This document shows positions 31,996 through 42,726 of a DNA stretch of 64,000 bases, piece after piece. Under the pieces are notes generated by a model, which saw only the letters and a program-made list of their open reading frames with translations, made no database searches and was not told the origin of the DNA. This DNA is from Alphaproteobacteria bacterium (lineage in GTDB: Bacteria; Pseudomonadota; Alphaproteobacteria; Caulobacterales; Caulobacteraceae). The DNA is taken from contig JAHKAM010000003.1 in the NCBI GenBank assembly GCA_018826515.1, forward strand, positions 1 to 64,000, written 5' to 3'. The translations under genes were made by a program, and so were the position numbers. Positions within the stretch are counted from its first letter, which is position 1. Each line of letters begins with the position of its first letter.

Positions 31996-33297
31996 GTGAA
32001 CCTCCGCTCGCCCGCCTTCGCCATCCTCTTCTCCGTCAGCCTGATCGCGGCCGCCGGAAACATGGCCCTGCAATCCGTGCTCCCGGCCATCGGCCGCGAG
32101 TTCCAGCTGTCCGACACCCTGGTGGCCGGGGCCTTCGCCATCTCGGCCCTGATGTGGACGGTGGCCTCGCCCTTCTGGGCCCGGCTGTCCGACCGGCTGG
32201 GGCGCAAGCGGGTGATGATGATCGGCCTCGGCGGCTTCATCCTGTCGATGAGCGGCTTCGGCCTGGCCGCGACCTCGGGACTGGAGCAGTGGCTCAACGC
32301 GGGGGTGGCCTTCATCCTGATGGCGGTGGCGCGCACCGTCTATGGCGTGTTCGGCTCGGCCGCGCCGATCGCCTCCCAGGCCTATGTCGCCGACCGCACC
32401 GCGCCGGAACAGCGCACCCAGGCCATGTCCCTGCTGGCCTCGGCGCAGGGGCTGGGGACGGTGATCGGCCCGGCGCTGGCGCCCTTCTTCGTCCTGCCGA
32501 TGATCGGCCTCGCGGGCCCGATGTACGCCTTCGCCCTGTTCGGGGTCGTGGTGTTGGTCGTGGTCTGGCGCAAACTGCCCAGCGGCGAGGTGGTGCGAAC
32601 GACGTCGGCCAGCGGACGGCAGGGCCATGTCGGCAAGGGGCTGTGGAAGGACCCGCGCGTTCGCGGCTATCTGCTGTACGGCCTGTTCGTCACCGGGGCC
32701 CAGGCGGCCAACATCTCGGTGCTGGGCTTCCACATCATCGACGAACTGGGGGTCGCCGGCCTCGCGGCGCGGGAGGCGCAACCCTTCATCGGCATCGCCA
32801 TGCTGGCCGGCGCGGCCGCCACCCTGATGGCCCAGTGGGGGCTGATCCCGTTGCTGAAATTGCAGCCCGCCGATCTGATGCGCTGGGGCGCCGCCCTGGC
32901 CCTGGTCGGCAATCTGATGAGCATCGCCGCGCCCGGCTACTATGGCGTCGTGATCGGCTATGCCGTCGTGTCGATGGGGGTCGGCTTCGCGCGACCCGGC
33001 TTCACCGCCGGCTCGTCCCTGTCGGTCGGCCCGCACGAACAGGGGGCGATCGCCGGCCTGATGATGTCGCTGGCCGGGCTCAGCTTCCTCGCCCCGCCGG
33101 TGATCGGCGTGGCCCTGTACGAGCTGGCCGAGCCGGCGCCCTTCATTGCCAACGCCGTGCTGCTGGCCGCCGCCACCGCCCTGTGCTTCCTCAATCCGGT
33201 GCTGCGGAGGGGGCCGCCCGATCTGCCGGGCCGCGACGAAACCCCCTCGCCCGAGACCCCGCCCGCGTCGCAGCCGGGGCCCGAGGGGAACCGCTGA
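31996..33297 (+). CDS. MFS transporter
   Basis: A 433-aa protein with about 12 hydrophobic segments. The loop 2-3 motif ARLSDRLGRKRVMMIGLGGF is the classic MFS/DHA1 signature, and DRTAPEQRTQAMSLLASAQG follows segment 4 as in tetracycline/multidrug transporters. The start is GTG at 31996, giving NLRSPAFAILFSVSLIAAAG; no ATG in frame nearby. The heptamer element ends about 45 bp upstream, so it may overlap the promoter. Substrate unknown. Confidence 0.87.
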   Translation: MNLRSPAFAILFSVSLIAAAGNMALQSVLPAIGREFQLSDTLVAGAFAISALMWTVASPFWARLSDRLGRKRVMMIGLGGFILSMSGFGLAATSGLEQWLNAGVAFILMAVARTVYGVFGSAAPIASQAYVADRTAPEQRTQAMSLLASAQGLGTVIGPALAPFFVLPMIGLAGPMYAFALFGVVVLVVVWRKLPSGEVVRTTSASGRQGHVGKGLWKDPRVRGYLLYGLFVTGAQAANISVLGFHIIDELGVAGLAAREAQPFIGIAMLAGAAATLMAQWGLIPLLKLQPADLMRWGAALALVGNLMSIAAPGYYGVVIGYAVVSMGVGFARPGFTAGSSLSVGPHEQGAIAGLMMSLAGLSFLAPPVIGVALYELAEPAPFIANAVLLAAATALCFLNPVLRRGPPDLPGRDETPSPETPPASQPGPEGNR

Positions 33298-33354
33298 GGA
33301 CCTGGCGCCTCTCCGGGCCTTTTCCCGGTCCCAAAGCCGTGGCAGATCGGGAGC

Positions 33355-33789
33355 ATGGAAATCGCCCGTATCGAACGCCGCATCGGCGTCCGCGCCACGC
33401 CTGACCAGATCTGGGCCCTGATCGCGGACCTGCCGGGCTGGGAGCGCTGGAATCCGATCGAGACCGGGCTGGAAGGCGCCATCGCCTTCGGGGGCGAGAT
33501 CGCCCTGAACGAACGGATTGAAGGCTTGCCGGAACGCCGGGCGGTGACGCGCGTCGGCGACTGGCAGCCCTATTCACAGCTGGTCTGGTCGGAAAGCCGC
33601 GGTCTGTGGTTCCGCTCGATGCGCTATTTCGAGATCGAGCAACTGGACCAGCCGCACAGCTGTATCGTCGCCAACGGTTTCATCTTCTCCGGCCTGCGCG
33701 GCGAGATGTTCTTCGACAGGAACCGCCGCCATCTGCGCCACGCCGTCGATGCGGTCGCCGAAGCCTGGAAGGCCGCGGCCGAAGCCTGA
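33355..33789 (+). CDS. SRPBCC (polyketide cyclase-like) domain protein
   Basis: A 144-aa START/SRPBCC-fold protein. The opening IERRIGVRATPDQIWALIADLPGWERWNP is the usual first strand and helix of this superfamily, and the final helix HLRHAVDAVAEAWKAAAEA closes the binding pocket. It likely binds a hydrophobic ligand, not identified. It is preceded by a 57-bp gap after the MFS gene and convergent with tadC, whose stop lies 2 bp away. Confidence 0.85.
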   Translation: MEIARIERRIGVRATPDQIWALIADLPGWERWNPIETGLEGAIAFGGEIALNERIEGLPERRAVTRVGDWQPYSQLVWSESRGLWFRSMRYFEIEQLDQPHSCIVANGFIFSGLRGEMFFDRNRRHLRHAVDAVAEAWKAAAEA

Positions 33790-33790
33790 G

Positions 33791-34789
33791 TCAGCCGCCC
33801 GCGGCGCCGGCGGCCATCGTGTCCTGGATGCTGATGATGGCCGGGGTCAGGATGACGATGAACAGCACCGGCAGGAAGAACAGGATCATCGGCACGGTCA
33901 GCTTGGCCGGCAGGGCCGCGGCCTTCTTCTCGGCGGCCGAGAGGCGCATCTCGCGGTTTTCCTTGGCCATGGTGCGCAGGGCGGTGCCCAGCGGGGTGCC
34001 GTAGGTCTCGGCCTGGGTCATGGCCGTGGCGACGGACTTCACGCCCGGGTGGTTGGTGCGTTTGGCCAGTCCCTCATAGGCCATGCGACGGTCGGGCAGA
34101 TAGCTGAGCTCCGCCGACAGCAGGGTCAGCTCCTCGGCCAGGTCGATGGACGAGCCGCCGATCTCCTGGCTGACCTTCTGGATCGCCGCCTCGATCGACA
34201 TGCCGGCCTCGACGCAGATCAGCAGCAGGTCCAGCGCATCCGGAAACGCCTGCATGATCGAGGTGCGGCGCTTCGAGATGCGGTTCGAGAGGAAGATGTT
34301 CGGCGCGTAGAAGCCGATCACGGCCGCGAACATGCAGGCCGTGAGGCGCGTCATAAACGGCAGGCCGAAATCGTTGAAGATGAACAGGTAGAAGGCCGTG
34401 ATGCCGAGAAAGACAAAGGGCATGGAGAAGCGGAAGAAGTAGAAGGTCGTCAGCGGTCTGGGGCCGCGATAGCCGGCCTGGGCCATCTTGTCCGCGACCT
34501 TGGGATCCTCCAGCAGTTTGGTCAGGTTCAGCCGCTCGACGACGCGCTTCTTGAAGCCGTCGTCCGAGTGGCGAAGGTTCTGGGAGCCGGAATTCTGGGC
34601 CGCGATGGCCTGTCGCGAGCGGCGCTTCAGCTCCTCCCGCCGCACCGCCACGGCCTTGAGCCGGCCCTCCAGCTTGGCCCCGCCGCCGAACGAGCCGAGC
34701 AGGGTCACCATGGTCGCGAAGACAAGGAAGCCAACCAGCATGCTGAGGAGGTTCACGGGGTCGGTGAAGAAGGGGATCAGGCCGGGCAT
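33791..34789 (-). CDS. tadC: Tad pilus inner-membrane platform protein TadC (CpaH)
   Basis: A 332-aa type II secretion F-domain protein. It has an N-terminal membrane segment (SMLVGFLVFATMVTLLGSF), a cytoplasmic part, two central segments and a C-terminal segment PMILFFLPVLFIVILTPAII. The GspF core is ALDLLLICVEAGMSIEAAIQKVSQEIG. With TadB it forms the platform for Flp pilus assembly driven by CpaF. Last gene of the cpa operon, 9 bp after tadB. Confidence 0.93.
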   Translation of the reverse strand: MPGLIPFFTDPVNLLSMLVGFLVFATMVTLLGSFGGGAKLEGRLKAVAVRREELKRRSRQAIAAQNSGSQNLRHSDDGFKKRVVERLNLTKLLEDPKVADKMAQAGYRGPRPLTTFYFFRFSMPFVFLGITAFYLFIFNDFGLPFMTRLTACMFAAVIGFYAPNIFLSNRISKRRTSIMQAFPDALDLLLICVEAGMSIEAAIQKVSQEIGGSSIDLAEELTLLSAELSYLPDRRMAYEGLAKRTNHPGVKSVATAMTQAETYGTPLGTALRTMAKENREMRLSAAEKKAAALPAKLTVPMILFFLPVLFIVILTPAIISIQDTMAAGAAGG

Positions 34790-34798
34790 GTCTGGTCC

Positions 34799-35773
34799 TC
34801 AGAACTTGAACGCGATCATTTTCTTCATCACGAAGACGCCGAAGGCCATCATCGCCACAGCGATCAGAAGCATGAACTGGCCGCGCGGATCGGTGAACAG
34901 CCGGGCCATGTAGGCCGGGGTGGTGAGGCTGACGAGGATCATCACCGCGGGGGGCAGGGAGCCGATGATCCCGGCTGACGCGGTGGCCTCGGAGGACAGG
35001 GCCTTGATCTTCTCGCCCATCATCTTGCGGGCGCGCAGGACCACCGACAGGTTGTTCAGCGCCTCCGCCAGGTTGCCGCCGGTCTTCTGCTGAATGGCCA
35101 TGACGATGGCGAAGAATTTCAGCTCCGGGGTCGGCATTCGCTCGTACATCTTGTCCAGCGCCTGGGGGAGGGTGAGGCCGACCCCGAGCCCCTCCACCAG
35201 CTTCTGGAACTCCGGACCGAGCGGCGCGGGGCTTTCGCGGGCGATGATCTTGAAACAGTCGTGGACCGGCAGGCCCGACTTGATGCCGCGCACGATGACA
35301 TCGACGGCGTCGGCGAAATGGCCGGAGAATTTTTTGCGCCGGCTCTTGCCGAGGAAACCGACCACCCAGCGCGGAAGGCCCAGACCGAGCACGACTCCCG
35401 CGCCCAGGCAGATCAGCAGGTTGAGGCCGAACAGCAGGGACAGCAGGAAGGCGAACACGCCCAGCACGCCGCTGATGATCCAGAAGGTCGAGACCTTGGT
35501 GGTCAGGCCCGCCTGTTTCAACTTTGCGGTCAGGCTGATCCGCGCCTTGCGCTCGGCCCGCTCGGATTCCTGCAGTTGAAGCAGGATCTGCTTGCGGCGC
35601 GCCTCGGGGGTATTGGCCTGGGCGGCCTTCCTGGCGGCGTTGTTCTGTTTGGGGCCGCCGAAGCCCTCGGCGCGCTTGATCGCGACGTCGCTGGAATCGC
35701 CCCCTCCGACGAAGGCCCAGCCCAGTCCGCCGATGGTGATGAAGGCCAGAACCGCCGCGAGGATGGGGAGCAT
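34799..35773 (-). CDS. tadB: Tad pilus inner-membrane platform protein TadB (CpaG)
   Basis: A 324-aa GspF-domain protein. The N-terminal segment (PILAAVLAFITIGGLGWAFV) is followed by a basic linker, two membrane segments near 95-135, the GspF core FADAVDVIVRGIKSGLPVHD and ETGGNLAEALNNLS-like KTGGNLAEALNNLSVVLR, and two C-terminal segments. It is the partner of TadC. It follows cpaF by 5 bp. Confidence 0.93.
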   Translation of the reverse strand: MLPILAAVLAFITIGGLGWAFVGGGDSSDVAIKRAEGFGGPKQNNAARKAAQANTPEARRKQILLQLQESERAERKARISLTAKLKQAGLTTKVSTFWIISGVLGVFAFLLSLLFGLNLLICLGAGVVLGLGLPRWVVGFLGKSRRKKFSGHFADAVDVIVRGIKSGLPVHDCFKIIARESPAPLGPEFQKLVEGLGVGLTLPQALDKMYERMPTPELKFFAIVMAIQQKTGGNLAEALNNLSVVLRARKMMGEKIKALSSEATASAGIIGSLPPAVMILVSLTTPAYMARLFTDPRGQFMLLIAVAMMAFGVFVMKKMIAFKF

Positions 35774-35778
35774 GGCTG

Positions 35779-37392
<1,614 letters not shown>

Positions 37393-37395
37393 GCG

Positions 37396-38943
37396 TCAGG
37401 ACTTCTTCTTGAACAGGCCGGCGAACATGGACTTGCCTTCGCCCTTGCCGGCCTTGCCCCGGGGTCCGGCGATCAGGGGCAGTTCGCGGCGCGAGACGAT
37501 CTGCGCCAGGGTCTGGAAGGCCTCGGCGGACTTGGACTTGGCCCCGGCGTCCAGGATCATCTGGCCGTTGTTTGCGGCCGCGCCGAAGACCTTGGGATCG
37601 AACGGAATGATCAGGCTGGGGTGAACGCCGAGGGCGGCGCCGAAATCCTTGGCCGGGATCTCGGGACGACCGGGCACGCCGACCTGGTTGAGCACCAGCC
37701 GAGGCGGCGCGTCATTGGGCCGGCCCTGGCGGATCAGGTCGATCATGTTCTTGGCGTTGCGGAGGCTGGCCAGATCCGGCGTGGCCACGATCACCACCTC
37801 GTCGGCGGCGATCAGGGTGCGGCGCATCCAGCCGGACCACAGGTGCGGCAGGTCCAGAACCACGAAGGGGGCGGTCGAGCGGATCTGGGTCGTCACCTCC
37901 TCGAAGGCTTCGGGGGAGATGTCCCAGTCGGTGTCGAGCGTGGCCGGCGCAGCGAACAGGCTGAGCTTGTCGGTGCAGCGGACCATCATCCGGTCCAGCA
38001 GGACCGGGTCGAGGCGGTCGGGCTGGCTCAGCGCGTCGGCGACGCCGCTCAGCGGATCCTGGTTGAAATCCAGACCGGCGGTGCCGAACGGCAGGTCGTA
38101 GTCGACGATGACGGTATTGGCGCCGATCCGCTCGCTCATCGCATAGGCGGTGTTGTGGGCCACCGAGCTCGAACCCGTGCCGCCGCGCGCGCCGACGAAG
38201 GCGATCGAGCGGCCGACGAACGGCTGGGCCGGGTCGGCGAACAGGCCGCCGATGGCGGCGATCAACTGCAGCGGCTGCAGCGGCGCGACCAGATATTCGC
38301 TGACCCCGCGACGCATCAGCTCACGGAACAGCAGGATGTCGTTGGTGGCGCCGACCACGACCACCTTGGTGCCCGCGTCACAGACCTCGGCCAGCTGATC
38401 GACTTCCCAGAGCAGGGTCTGGGGGTCCTTCATGCATTCGACCACGATCAGGGGCGGGGTCGGCTCGTGCTGGTAGGCCTCGACGGCGGCGGCGACGCCG
38501 CCGATGCGGATCTGGGTCGTCGCCCGTGACAGCCGACGGTCCTGACCGGCGCGTTCGGCGGCCGCCAGGGTGTCCTGGCGCTCGGCGAAGACGTGGATGG
38601 CGATGCGGGGGACCGACACCTCGGCGGTTTGGCCGCCGCCCAGCGCGGGCGGCGAGAAGGCGGCGCTGGCTCCGGCGACCAGCTCGCCGACCGGATTGAA
38701 ACCCGCGCCCGGCACGGACGCGTCGTCCGACGGGAATTCCCGAACGGGCTGGACGGCGGGCGCCGGCGCCGCCGGCGCGGTGAACTGCAGGGCCGGGCGC
38801 GGATCGACGGCGGGCGCCTCAATGCTCTGAAAGTCCGCACCGGTCTCCGTCGACATCACGGCGCCGGGCGCGGCATAGCCGGCGTCGAGGTCGAACTCGT
38901 CGTCAAACTCATCAAATGGACGGGGCGCGAAGGCGTTGCTCAT
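37396..38943 (-). CDS. cpaE: Tad/Cpa pilus localisation ATPase-like protein CpaE (TadZ)
   Basis: A 515-aa protein with an acidic, Pro/Ala-rich N-terminus (1-110), a receiver-like domain (115-250) and a MinD/ParA-type domain (250-490). CpaE positions the Tad machine at the pole, and in Caulobacter depends on PodJ, also in this window. The Walker A region reads FVGARGGTGSSSVAHN: both conserved lysines of the KGGxGKT/S motif are replaced (R and S). This degenerate P-loop is known in some TadZ proteins. ATP hydrolysis is therefore doubtful; nucleotide binding may persist. It sits between cpaD and cpaF. Confidence 0.93.
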   Translation of the reverse strand: MSNAFAPRPFDEFDDEFDLDAGYAAPGAVMSTETGADFQSIEAPAVDPRPALQFTAPAAPAPAVQPVREFPSDDASVPGAGFNPVGELVAGASAAFSPPALGGGQTAEVSVPRIAIHVFAERQDTLAAAERAGQDRRLSRATTQIRIGGVAAAVEAYQHEPTPPLIVVECMKDPQTLLWEVDQLAEVCDAGTKVVVVGATNDILLFRELMRRGVSEYLVAPLQPLQLIAAIGGLFADPAQPFVGRSIAFVGARGGTGSSSVAHNTAYAMSERIGANTVIVDYDLPFGTAGLDFNQDPLSGVADALSQPDRLDPVLLDRMMVRCTDKLSLFAAPATLDTDWDISPEAFEEVTTQIRSTAPFVVLDLPHLWSGWMRRTLIAADEVVIVATPDLASLRNAKNMIDLIRQGRPNDAPPRLVLNQVGVPGRPEIPAKDFGAALGVHPSLIIPFDPKVFGAAANNGQMILDAGAKSKSAEAFQTLAQIVSRRELPLIAGPRGKAGKGEGKSMFAGLFKKKS

Positions 38944-38949
38944 GTCACG

Positions 38950-39636
38950 CTATTCCACGGCCCCGGAGATGCGGCCTTCCACCAGGGTTTCCTGCGGCGT
39001 CGCCGTGGGCTGGCCCCGGCGATAAGTGTCGAACACCACGGCGGCGCGACCGGAGTCGGCCGGCGTCATGGCGCGTGGTCGAAGGATGTCGCGCGGATCG
39101 GCGATCTGCGCCGCCATATTGGCGGTGATGGCGCAGCCGAAGCCGCCTGAGCTCTGGTTCGACAACCGGATGCCCATATTGCGGGCCTCGGCCGCGCAGT
39201 CGGGAATGGAGGCCCGGATCGTCTCGAACCCGGCCAACACCGGCGCGCGCGGATCAGGGGCGGCATAGGCGGCCATCTGGATGCGGTCGCCGGGCACGCC
39301 GGCGGCCTGCAGCGCATTGCGCATGGCATAGGCCTGTTCGACCGCTGCCGGATCGTCCCCGGCGGGCGACTCGATGCGGACATGGTCGGCGCCCGAGACG
39401 CCGTAGCGCGCGGCCAGGTCGCGGAGGGCAGCGTGCTGGTTCGAGGAGAGTCCCTGTTCGTGAACGGCCAGGGCGATGCGGTCCAGACCGGGCTCGACCT
39501 GCAGGACGTATCGCGACAACGGCGTCATCGGTGCATGGGCGTCGCCCCCGGACACCGAGGCGCAGCCGGAGGCCGCGAGCCCGGCGGAGAGCACAAGGAT
39601 GGCGGAGACGAGGGCGCGTTTCACGGGGATCCTCAT
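38950..39636 (-). CDS. cpaD: Tad/Cpa pilus lipoprotein CpaD
   Basis: A 228-aa CpaD-family protein. The N-terminus has a basic start, a hydrophobic core and a lipobox-type ASGC (LSAGLAASGCASVSG), so it is an outer-membrane lipoprotein. The C-terminal family block GFGCAITANMAAQIADPRDI with RPRAMTPADSGR is clear. It probably helps the secretin CpaC insert or function. Its ATG overlaps the cpaC stop (39633-39636), and cpaE follows after 6 bp. Confidence 0.93.
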   Translation of the reverse strand: MRIPVKRALVSAILVLSAGLAASGCASVSGGDAHAPMTPLSRYVLQVEPGLDRIALAVHEQGLSSNQHAALRDLAARYGVSGADHVRIESPAGDDPAAVEQAYAMRNALQAAGVPGDRIQMAAYAAPDPRAPVLAGFETIRASIPDCAAEARNMGIRLSNQSSGGFGCAITANMAAQIADPRDILRPRAMTPADSGRAAVVFDTYRRGQPTATPQETLVEGRISGAVE

Positions 39637-41057
39637 TCGATGACATAGCCCACGGGGCCGCTCCAGCCGCTGTCGGCGGCAGCCGGAGCGCCGGGCCGGC
39701 GGAACTGCTGGTTCAGCTGGCCGAACAGCAAGGTCTGGGCGTCGCTGGCGATGACCAGCCCATCGGCCGGGGTCTGCATCCGGCCCGGCGAGGTCGGCGA
39801 GACGATGTAGGCCTCAATGATGATCACCAGCTCGGTCTCGCCCGACAGATAGTCGCGAGAGCGGAACAGGGCGCCGAGCACCGGCAGGCTGCCGATGCCC
39901 GGCAGCTGGTCGATGTTCTGTCGCGTGTCTTCCCGCAGCAGGCCGGCGATCATCATCGATCCGCCCGAGGGCAGTTCGACGGTGGATGACGCACGACGCA
40001 CGTTCAGGGCCGGAATGACCAGGGGATCGTCGGCGGTGCCGCCGAGGGTGAAGGATCCCGTCGTGGTCAGCTCGGACACCTCGGTCGAAAGCTGCAGCGA
40101 GATGCGGCCCTCGGAAAGCACGATCGGCCGGAAGGCCAGACGCACGCCGAACGGCTTGAACTCGACGCCGATGGTCACCTGGCCGGTGGTGGCGTCGACG
40201 CTGCGGCCGACCGGGACCGGGAATTCGCCGCCGGCGAGGAATTCCGCGCTCTCGCCGTTGACCGAGGTCAGATTCGGCTCGGCCAGGATGCGGACCAGGC
40301 CGGCGCGCTCGAAGGCGCGCAGCCGGGTTTCAACGCCGCCGCCGCTGCCATTCCGGTCGAGATAGTTCAGCAGGCCGCCGCCGAGCTGGCTGCCATTGAC
40401 CCCGAAGGTCGCGTTCTGGACGAAGCCAAGGCCGTCCCCGACGTCCGCGACAAACGCGTTGACGTCCAGACCCAGTTGTTTGATCGCGGACCGCTGGACC
40501 TCGATGACGCGGGCCTTGACCATGACCTGGTCCGAGCCGGCGATGGTCATCATGTTGATGACCCGCTCGGGGGCCGAAACGAAGGCGCGGGCGACCTGGG
40601 CGGCGCGGTCGGCCTCTCCGGGACTGCTGACCGGTCCGGTCAGGATGATGCTGTCGTTGACGGCTTCGGCGCGGACCTGGGAGCCCGGCATGACCCGGCT
40701 GAGGGTGTCCTGAAGCGCCGAGACTCCTGCGTCGACACGAACCCGCAGCGACAGGATGGTGCGGCCGGCCGCGTCCAGAACCACGGCGTCCGTCTCACCG
40801 GGCTGCAGGCCGATGATCGTGATGCGTCGCGGCGAGTGCAGCATGGCCTCGGCGACGATCGGGTTGGGCACGATGACGTCGCGGGCGTCGGACGGCAGGT
40901 CGATGGCCATCGACGAGCCGCGCGGCAGATTGATCAGCTGGGCCGTTCCGCCCAGCGGCACGGCGGCGCGGGACTGGGCCCGGGCCTCGTTCGGCCCGGC
41001 GGGCGCGACGGCGGCGAGGGTCAGGCCCGCGAGGGCGATCGCGATCAGATGTTTCAT
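39633..41057 (-). CDS. cpaC: Tad/Cpa pilus outer-membrane secretin CpaC (RcpA)
   Basis: A 474-aa secretin with a signal peptide (LIAIALAGLTLAAVAPAG). The N-terminal pilus domain is residues about 35-105 (VPLGGTAQLINLPRGSSMAI), followed by a BON-like region with DSIILTGPVSSPGEADRA and the secretin domain with EPNLTSVNGESAEFLAGGEF, FRPIVLSEGRISLQL and PSGGSMMIAGLL. It forms the outer-membrane channel for Flp pili. ATGA overlaps link it to cpaB (upstream) and cpaD (downstream). Confidence 0.95.
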   Translation of the reverse strand: MKHLIAIALAGLTLAAVAPAGPNEARAQSRAAVPLGGTAQLINLPRGSSMAIDLPSDARDVIVPNPIVAEAMLHSPRRITIIGLQPGETDAVVLDAAGRTILSLRVRVDAGVSALQDTLSRVMPGSQVRAEAVNDSIILTGPVSSPGEADRAAQVARAFVSAPERVINMMTIAGSDQVMVKARVIEVQRSAIKQLGLDVNAFVADVGDGLGFVQNATFGVNGSQLGGGLLNYLDRNGSGGGVETRLRAFERAGLVRILAEPNLTSVNGESAEFLAGGEFPVPVGRSVDATTGQVTIGVEFKPFGVRLAFRPIVLSEGRISLQLSTEVSELTTTGSFTLGGTADDPLVIPALNVRRASSTVELPSGGSMMIAGLLREDTRQNIDQLPGIGSLPVLGALFRSRDYLSGETELVIIIEAYIVSPTSPGRMQTPADGLVIASDAQTLLFGQLNQQFRRPGAPAAADSGWSGPVGYVIE

Positions 41058-41965
41058 TGAACCACCACCACTTCGGGCTCGCCGCCGCGATAGACGCGGA
41101 TGGCGGACGACTGCCGGACGACCGGCGCCACCCGGCCGGACGGACCGCCCGTGTCGGCGTAGGAGCGCAGCACCAGGCTGAGTTCACCCTCGGACTTGGC
41201 CAGGGCCAGGGCCTCGGCGTCGCGGGGGCCCACCTCCAGCGTGGCGGTTGCGCCGACCACGGCCTGTTCGTCGTCGCCGGCGCGGGTCGACTGGTCGATG
41301 GCCAGGACCTTGATGTTCTGCATCACGGTCGATGAAGCGAATTTGGACCGGTCGCCCTCCTGGGCGCCCATGTTGCTGAGCGTCGTCTCGCGGGTCAGCA
41401 GGACATCGACCCGGTCGCCGGGCAGGATGAAGCCGCCGGCGGCGGTCTCGACCGTGACGCGGATGGCCATGGCCCGCATCCCGGGCTCCAGATAGGCGGC
41501 CATATAGCCGCTGTCGCCGGCGCGGACGATCTTGCGGCTGACGATCGGTTCTCCGGCCAGGATGGGTTCCCGCACGACCGAGCCGACATAGTCGGCCTTG
41601 GCCCCGCCGGTGGTAAGATTGGCGGCGGCGCGGGTGACGGAGGCCACGGCCCCCTCGGGACGGGCGGGGGCGCCTTCGACGGCGGCGTCGGTGGGCAGGG
41701 GGGTGGATCCATCGGTGATGAAGGCCGGATTGACCTCATCGACGGGCCAGTCCTTCCAGTCCAGATCGGACTCCGCGAGCCGCTGACCCGGCTGCAGATC
41801 CTTTGCGGCGACCAGCACCTTGGCCATCGGCCGCACCGGAACGGCCGCGGCGGCCGCCACAGCGGTGGGCGTGTTCGAGGGGGATCCCATGGCGCGCACG
41901 ACCAGGGCCAGGCCGATGGCGGCCACGGCGGCGATGCAGATCACGATGATACGGGCGGGCTTCAT
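41054..41965 (-). CDS. cpaB: Tad/Cpa pilus assembly protein CpaB (RcpC)
   Basis: A 303-aa protein with one N-terminal membrane segment and a SAF domain (VRPMAKVLVAAKDLQPGQRL). Family-typical segments are EPILAGEPIVSRKIVRAGDSGYMAAYLEPGMRAMAIRV in parts, and FILPGDRVDVLLTRE. SAF domains bind carbohydrate-like ligands, and CpaB sits in the periplasm near the secretin. It starts the cpaB-tadC transcription unit; cpaA lies 130 bp upstream with two TTAAC motifs between. Confidence 0.94.
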   Translation of the reverse strand: MKPARIIVICIAAVAAIGLALVVRAMGSPSNTPTAVAAAAAVPVRPMAKVLVAAKDLQPGQRLAESDLDWKDWPVDEVNPAFITDGSTPLPTDAAVEGAPARPEGAVASVTRAAANLTTGGAKADYVGSVVREPILAGEPIVSRKIVRAGDSGYMAAYLEPGMRAMAIRVTVETAAGGFILPGDRVDVLLTRETTLSNMGAQEGDRSKFASSTVMQNIKVLAIDQSTRAGDDEQAVVGATATLEVGPRDAEALALAKSEGELSLVLRSYADTGGPSGRVAPVVRQSSAIRVYRGGEPEVVVVQ

Positions 41966-42021
41966 CGACGGTCTCCAGCAGGCCCGGGCCGGACCCTGAA
42001 TCGGTCCTTCGGCCCCCTGCC

Positions 42022-42053
42022 GTTAACGACCATGCCGGGCGCGGGTTAACGAC
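42022..42053. promoter_or_regulatory. Paired GTTAACGAC sites upstream of cpaB
   Basis: GTTAACGAC occurs at 42022-42030 and again at 42045-42053, same orientation, 23 bp start to start (about two helical turns). TTAAC is the core of CtrA half-sites. The pair lies about 60-90 bp upstream of the cpaB start, which opens the main pilus operon. CtrA controls pilus genes in Caulobacter; binding here is inferred from sequence alone. Confidence 0.45.
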
Positions 42054-42094
42054 CGCCTAAGTGTCGGACGAACCCCGCTATCCTGTGATGTCCG

Positions 42095-42607
42095 TCAGCC
42101 CGCAATGAAGGCGGCCAGGAGCGGCGAACCCGGGTAGGCCATCAGGGCGCCGGCGGCGATGGCCACGCCATAGGGAATGTCGCCGCGGGGCTCCATCAGC
42201 TGCACCACCCAACCGGGCGCGCCCAGCAGATACGGCCGCGAATGAAAGCGGGCGAACAGCAGGGCCAGGCAGAACAAGCCGCCCATCACGCCCGTCCACA
42301 GCAGGAACATCCCGGATCCCGTGACGCCCAGCCACAGGCAGGTCGCCGCCATCAGCTTGGCGTCGCCGCCGCCGATCCAGCGCAGGGCGAACATGCCGGC
42401 GCCGACCACCAGGGCCAGGGCGGCGATGCCGATATTGGCGGCCACCGTCATGGGATCGAGACCCACGACGAGGGCGGCGGGAAAGAAGGCGAGGACCAGA
42501 AGGCCTGAGATCCAGTTCGGGATCTTCATTGACGTCAGGTCCTTGAGGCCCGCGACAATGGCGAGCGCCGGCATGACGCCGAGAAGGATCAGGGTGATCG
42601 TGTCCAT
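42095..42607 (-). CDS. cpaA: Prepilin peptidase CpaA
   Basis: A 170-aa A24-type aspartyl prepilin peptidase without the N-methyltransferase domain, typical for Tad systems. The two catalytic aspartates are in AGLKDLTSMKIPNW (about residue 23) and the GxGD-like block WIGGGDAKLMAATCLWLG (about 75). It has about five membrane segments. It cleaves the leader of Flp pilins and the TadE pseudopilins encoded nearby. It is separated from the pilin by a terminator, so partial read-through or an own promoter is needed. Confidence 0.93.
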   Translation of the reverse strand: MDTITLILLGVMPALAIVAGLKDLTSMKIPNWISGLLVLAFFPAALVVGLDPMTVAANIGIAALALVVGAGMFALRWIGGGDAKLMAATCLWLGVTGSGMFLLWTGVMGGLFCLALLFARFHSRPYLLGAPGWVVQLMEPRGDIPYGVAIAAGALMAYPGSPLLAAFIAG

Positions 42608-42667
42608 CCCCCCTTCTCACCCGCCGACGGTTAAAACCGGGTTGCCGTGCGGGGAGTCGCGCATGCG

Positions 42668-42699
42668 AAAGAGGCCGGAGCGTTTCCGCTCCGGCCTCC
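42668..42699 (-). terminator. Terminator downstream of pilin gene 1
   Basis: On the minus strand GAGGCCGGAGCG-GAAA-CGCTCCGGCCTC forms a 12-bp stem with a tetraloop, followed by a short T run (complement of AAA at 42668-42670). It ends the pilin-1 transcript before cpaA. A near-identical hairpin follows pilin 2, as part of the same duplication. Confidence 0.88.
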
Positions 42700-42726
42700 C
42701 GTCGGTTTCAGGACTGTCGTCGGCGA

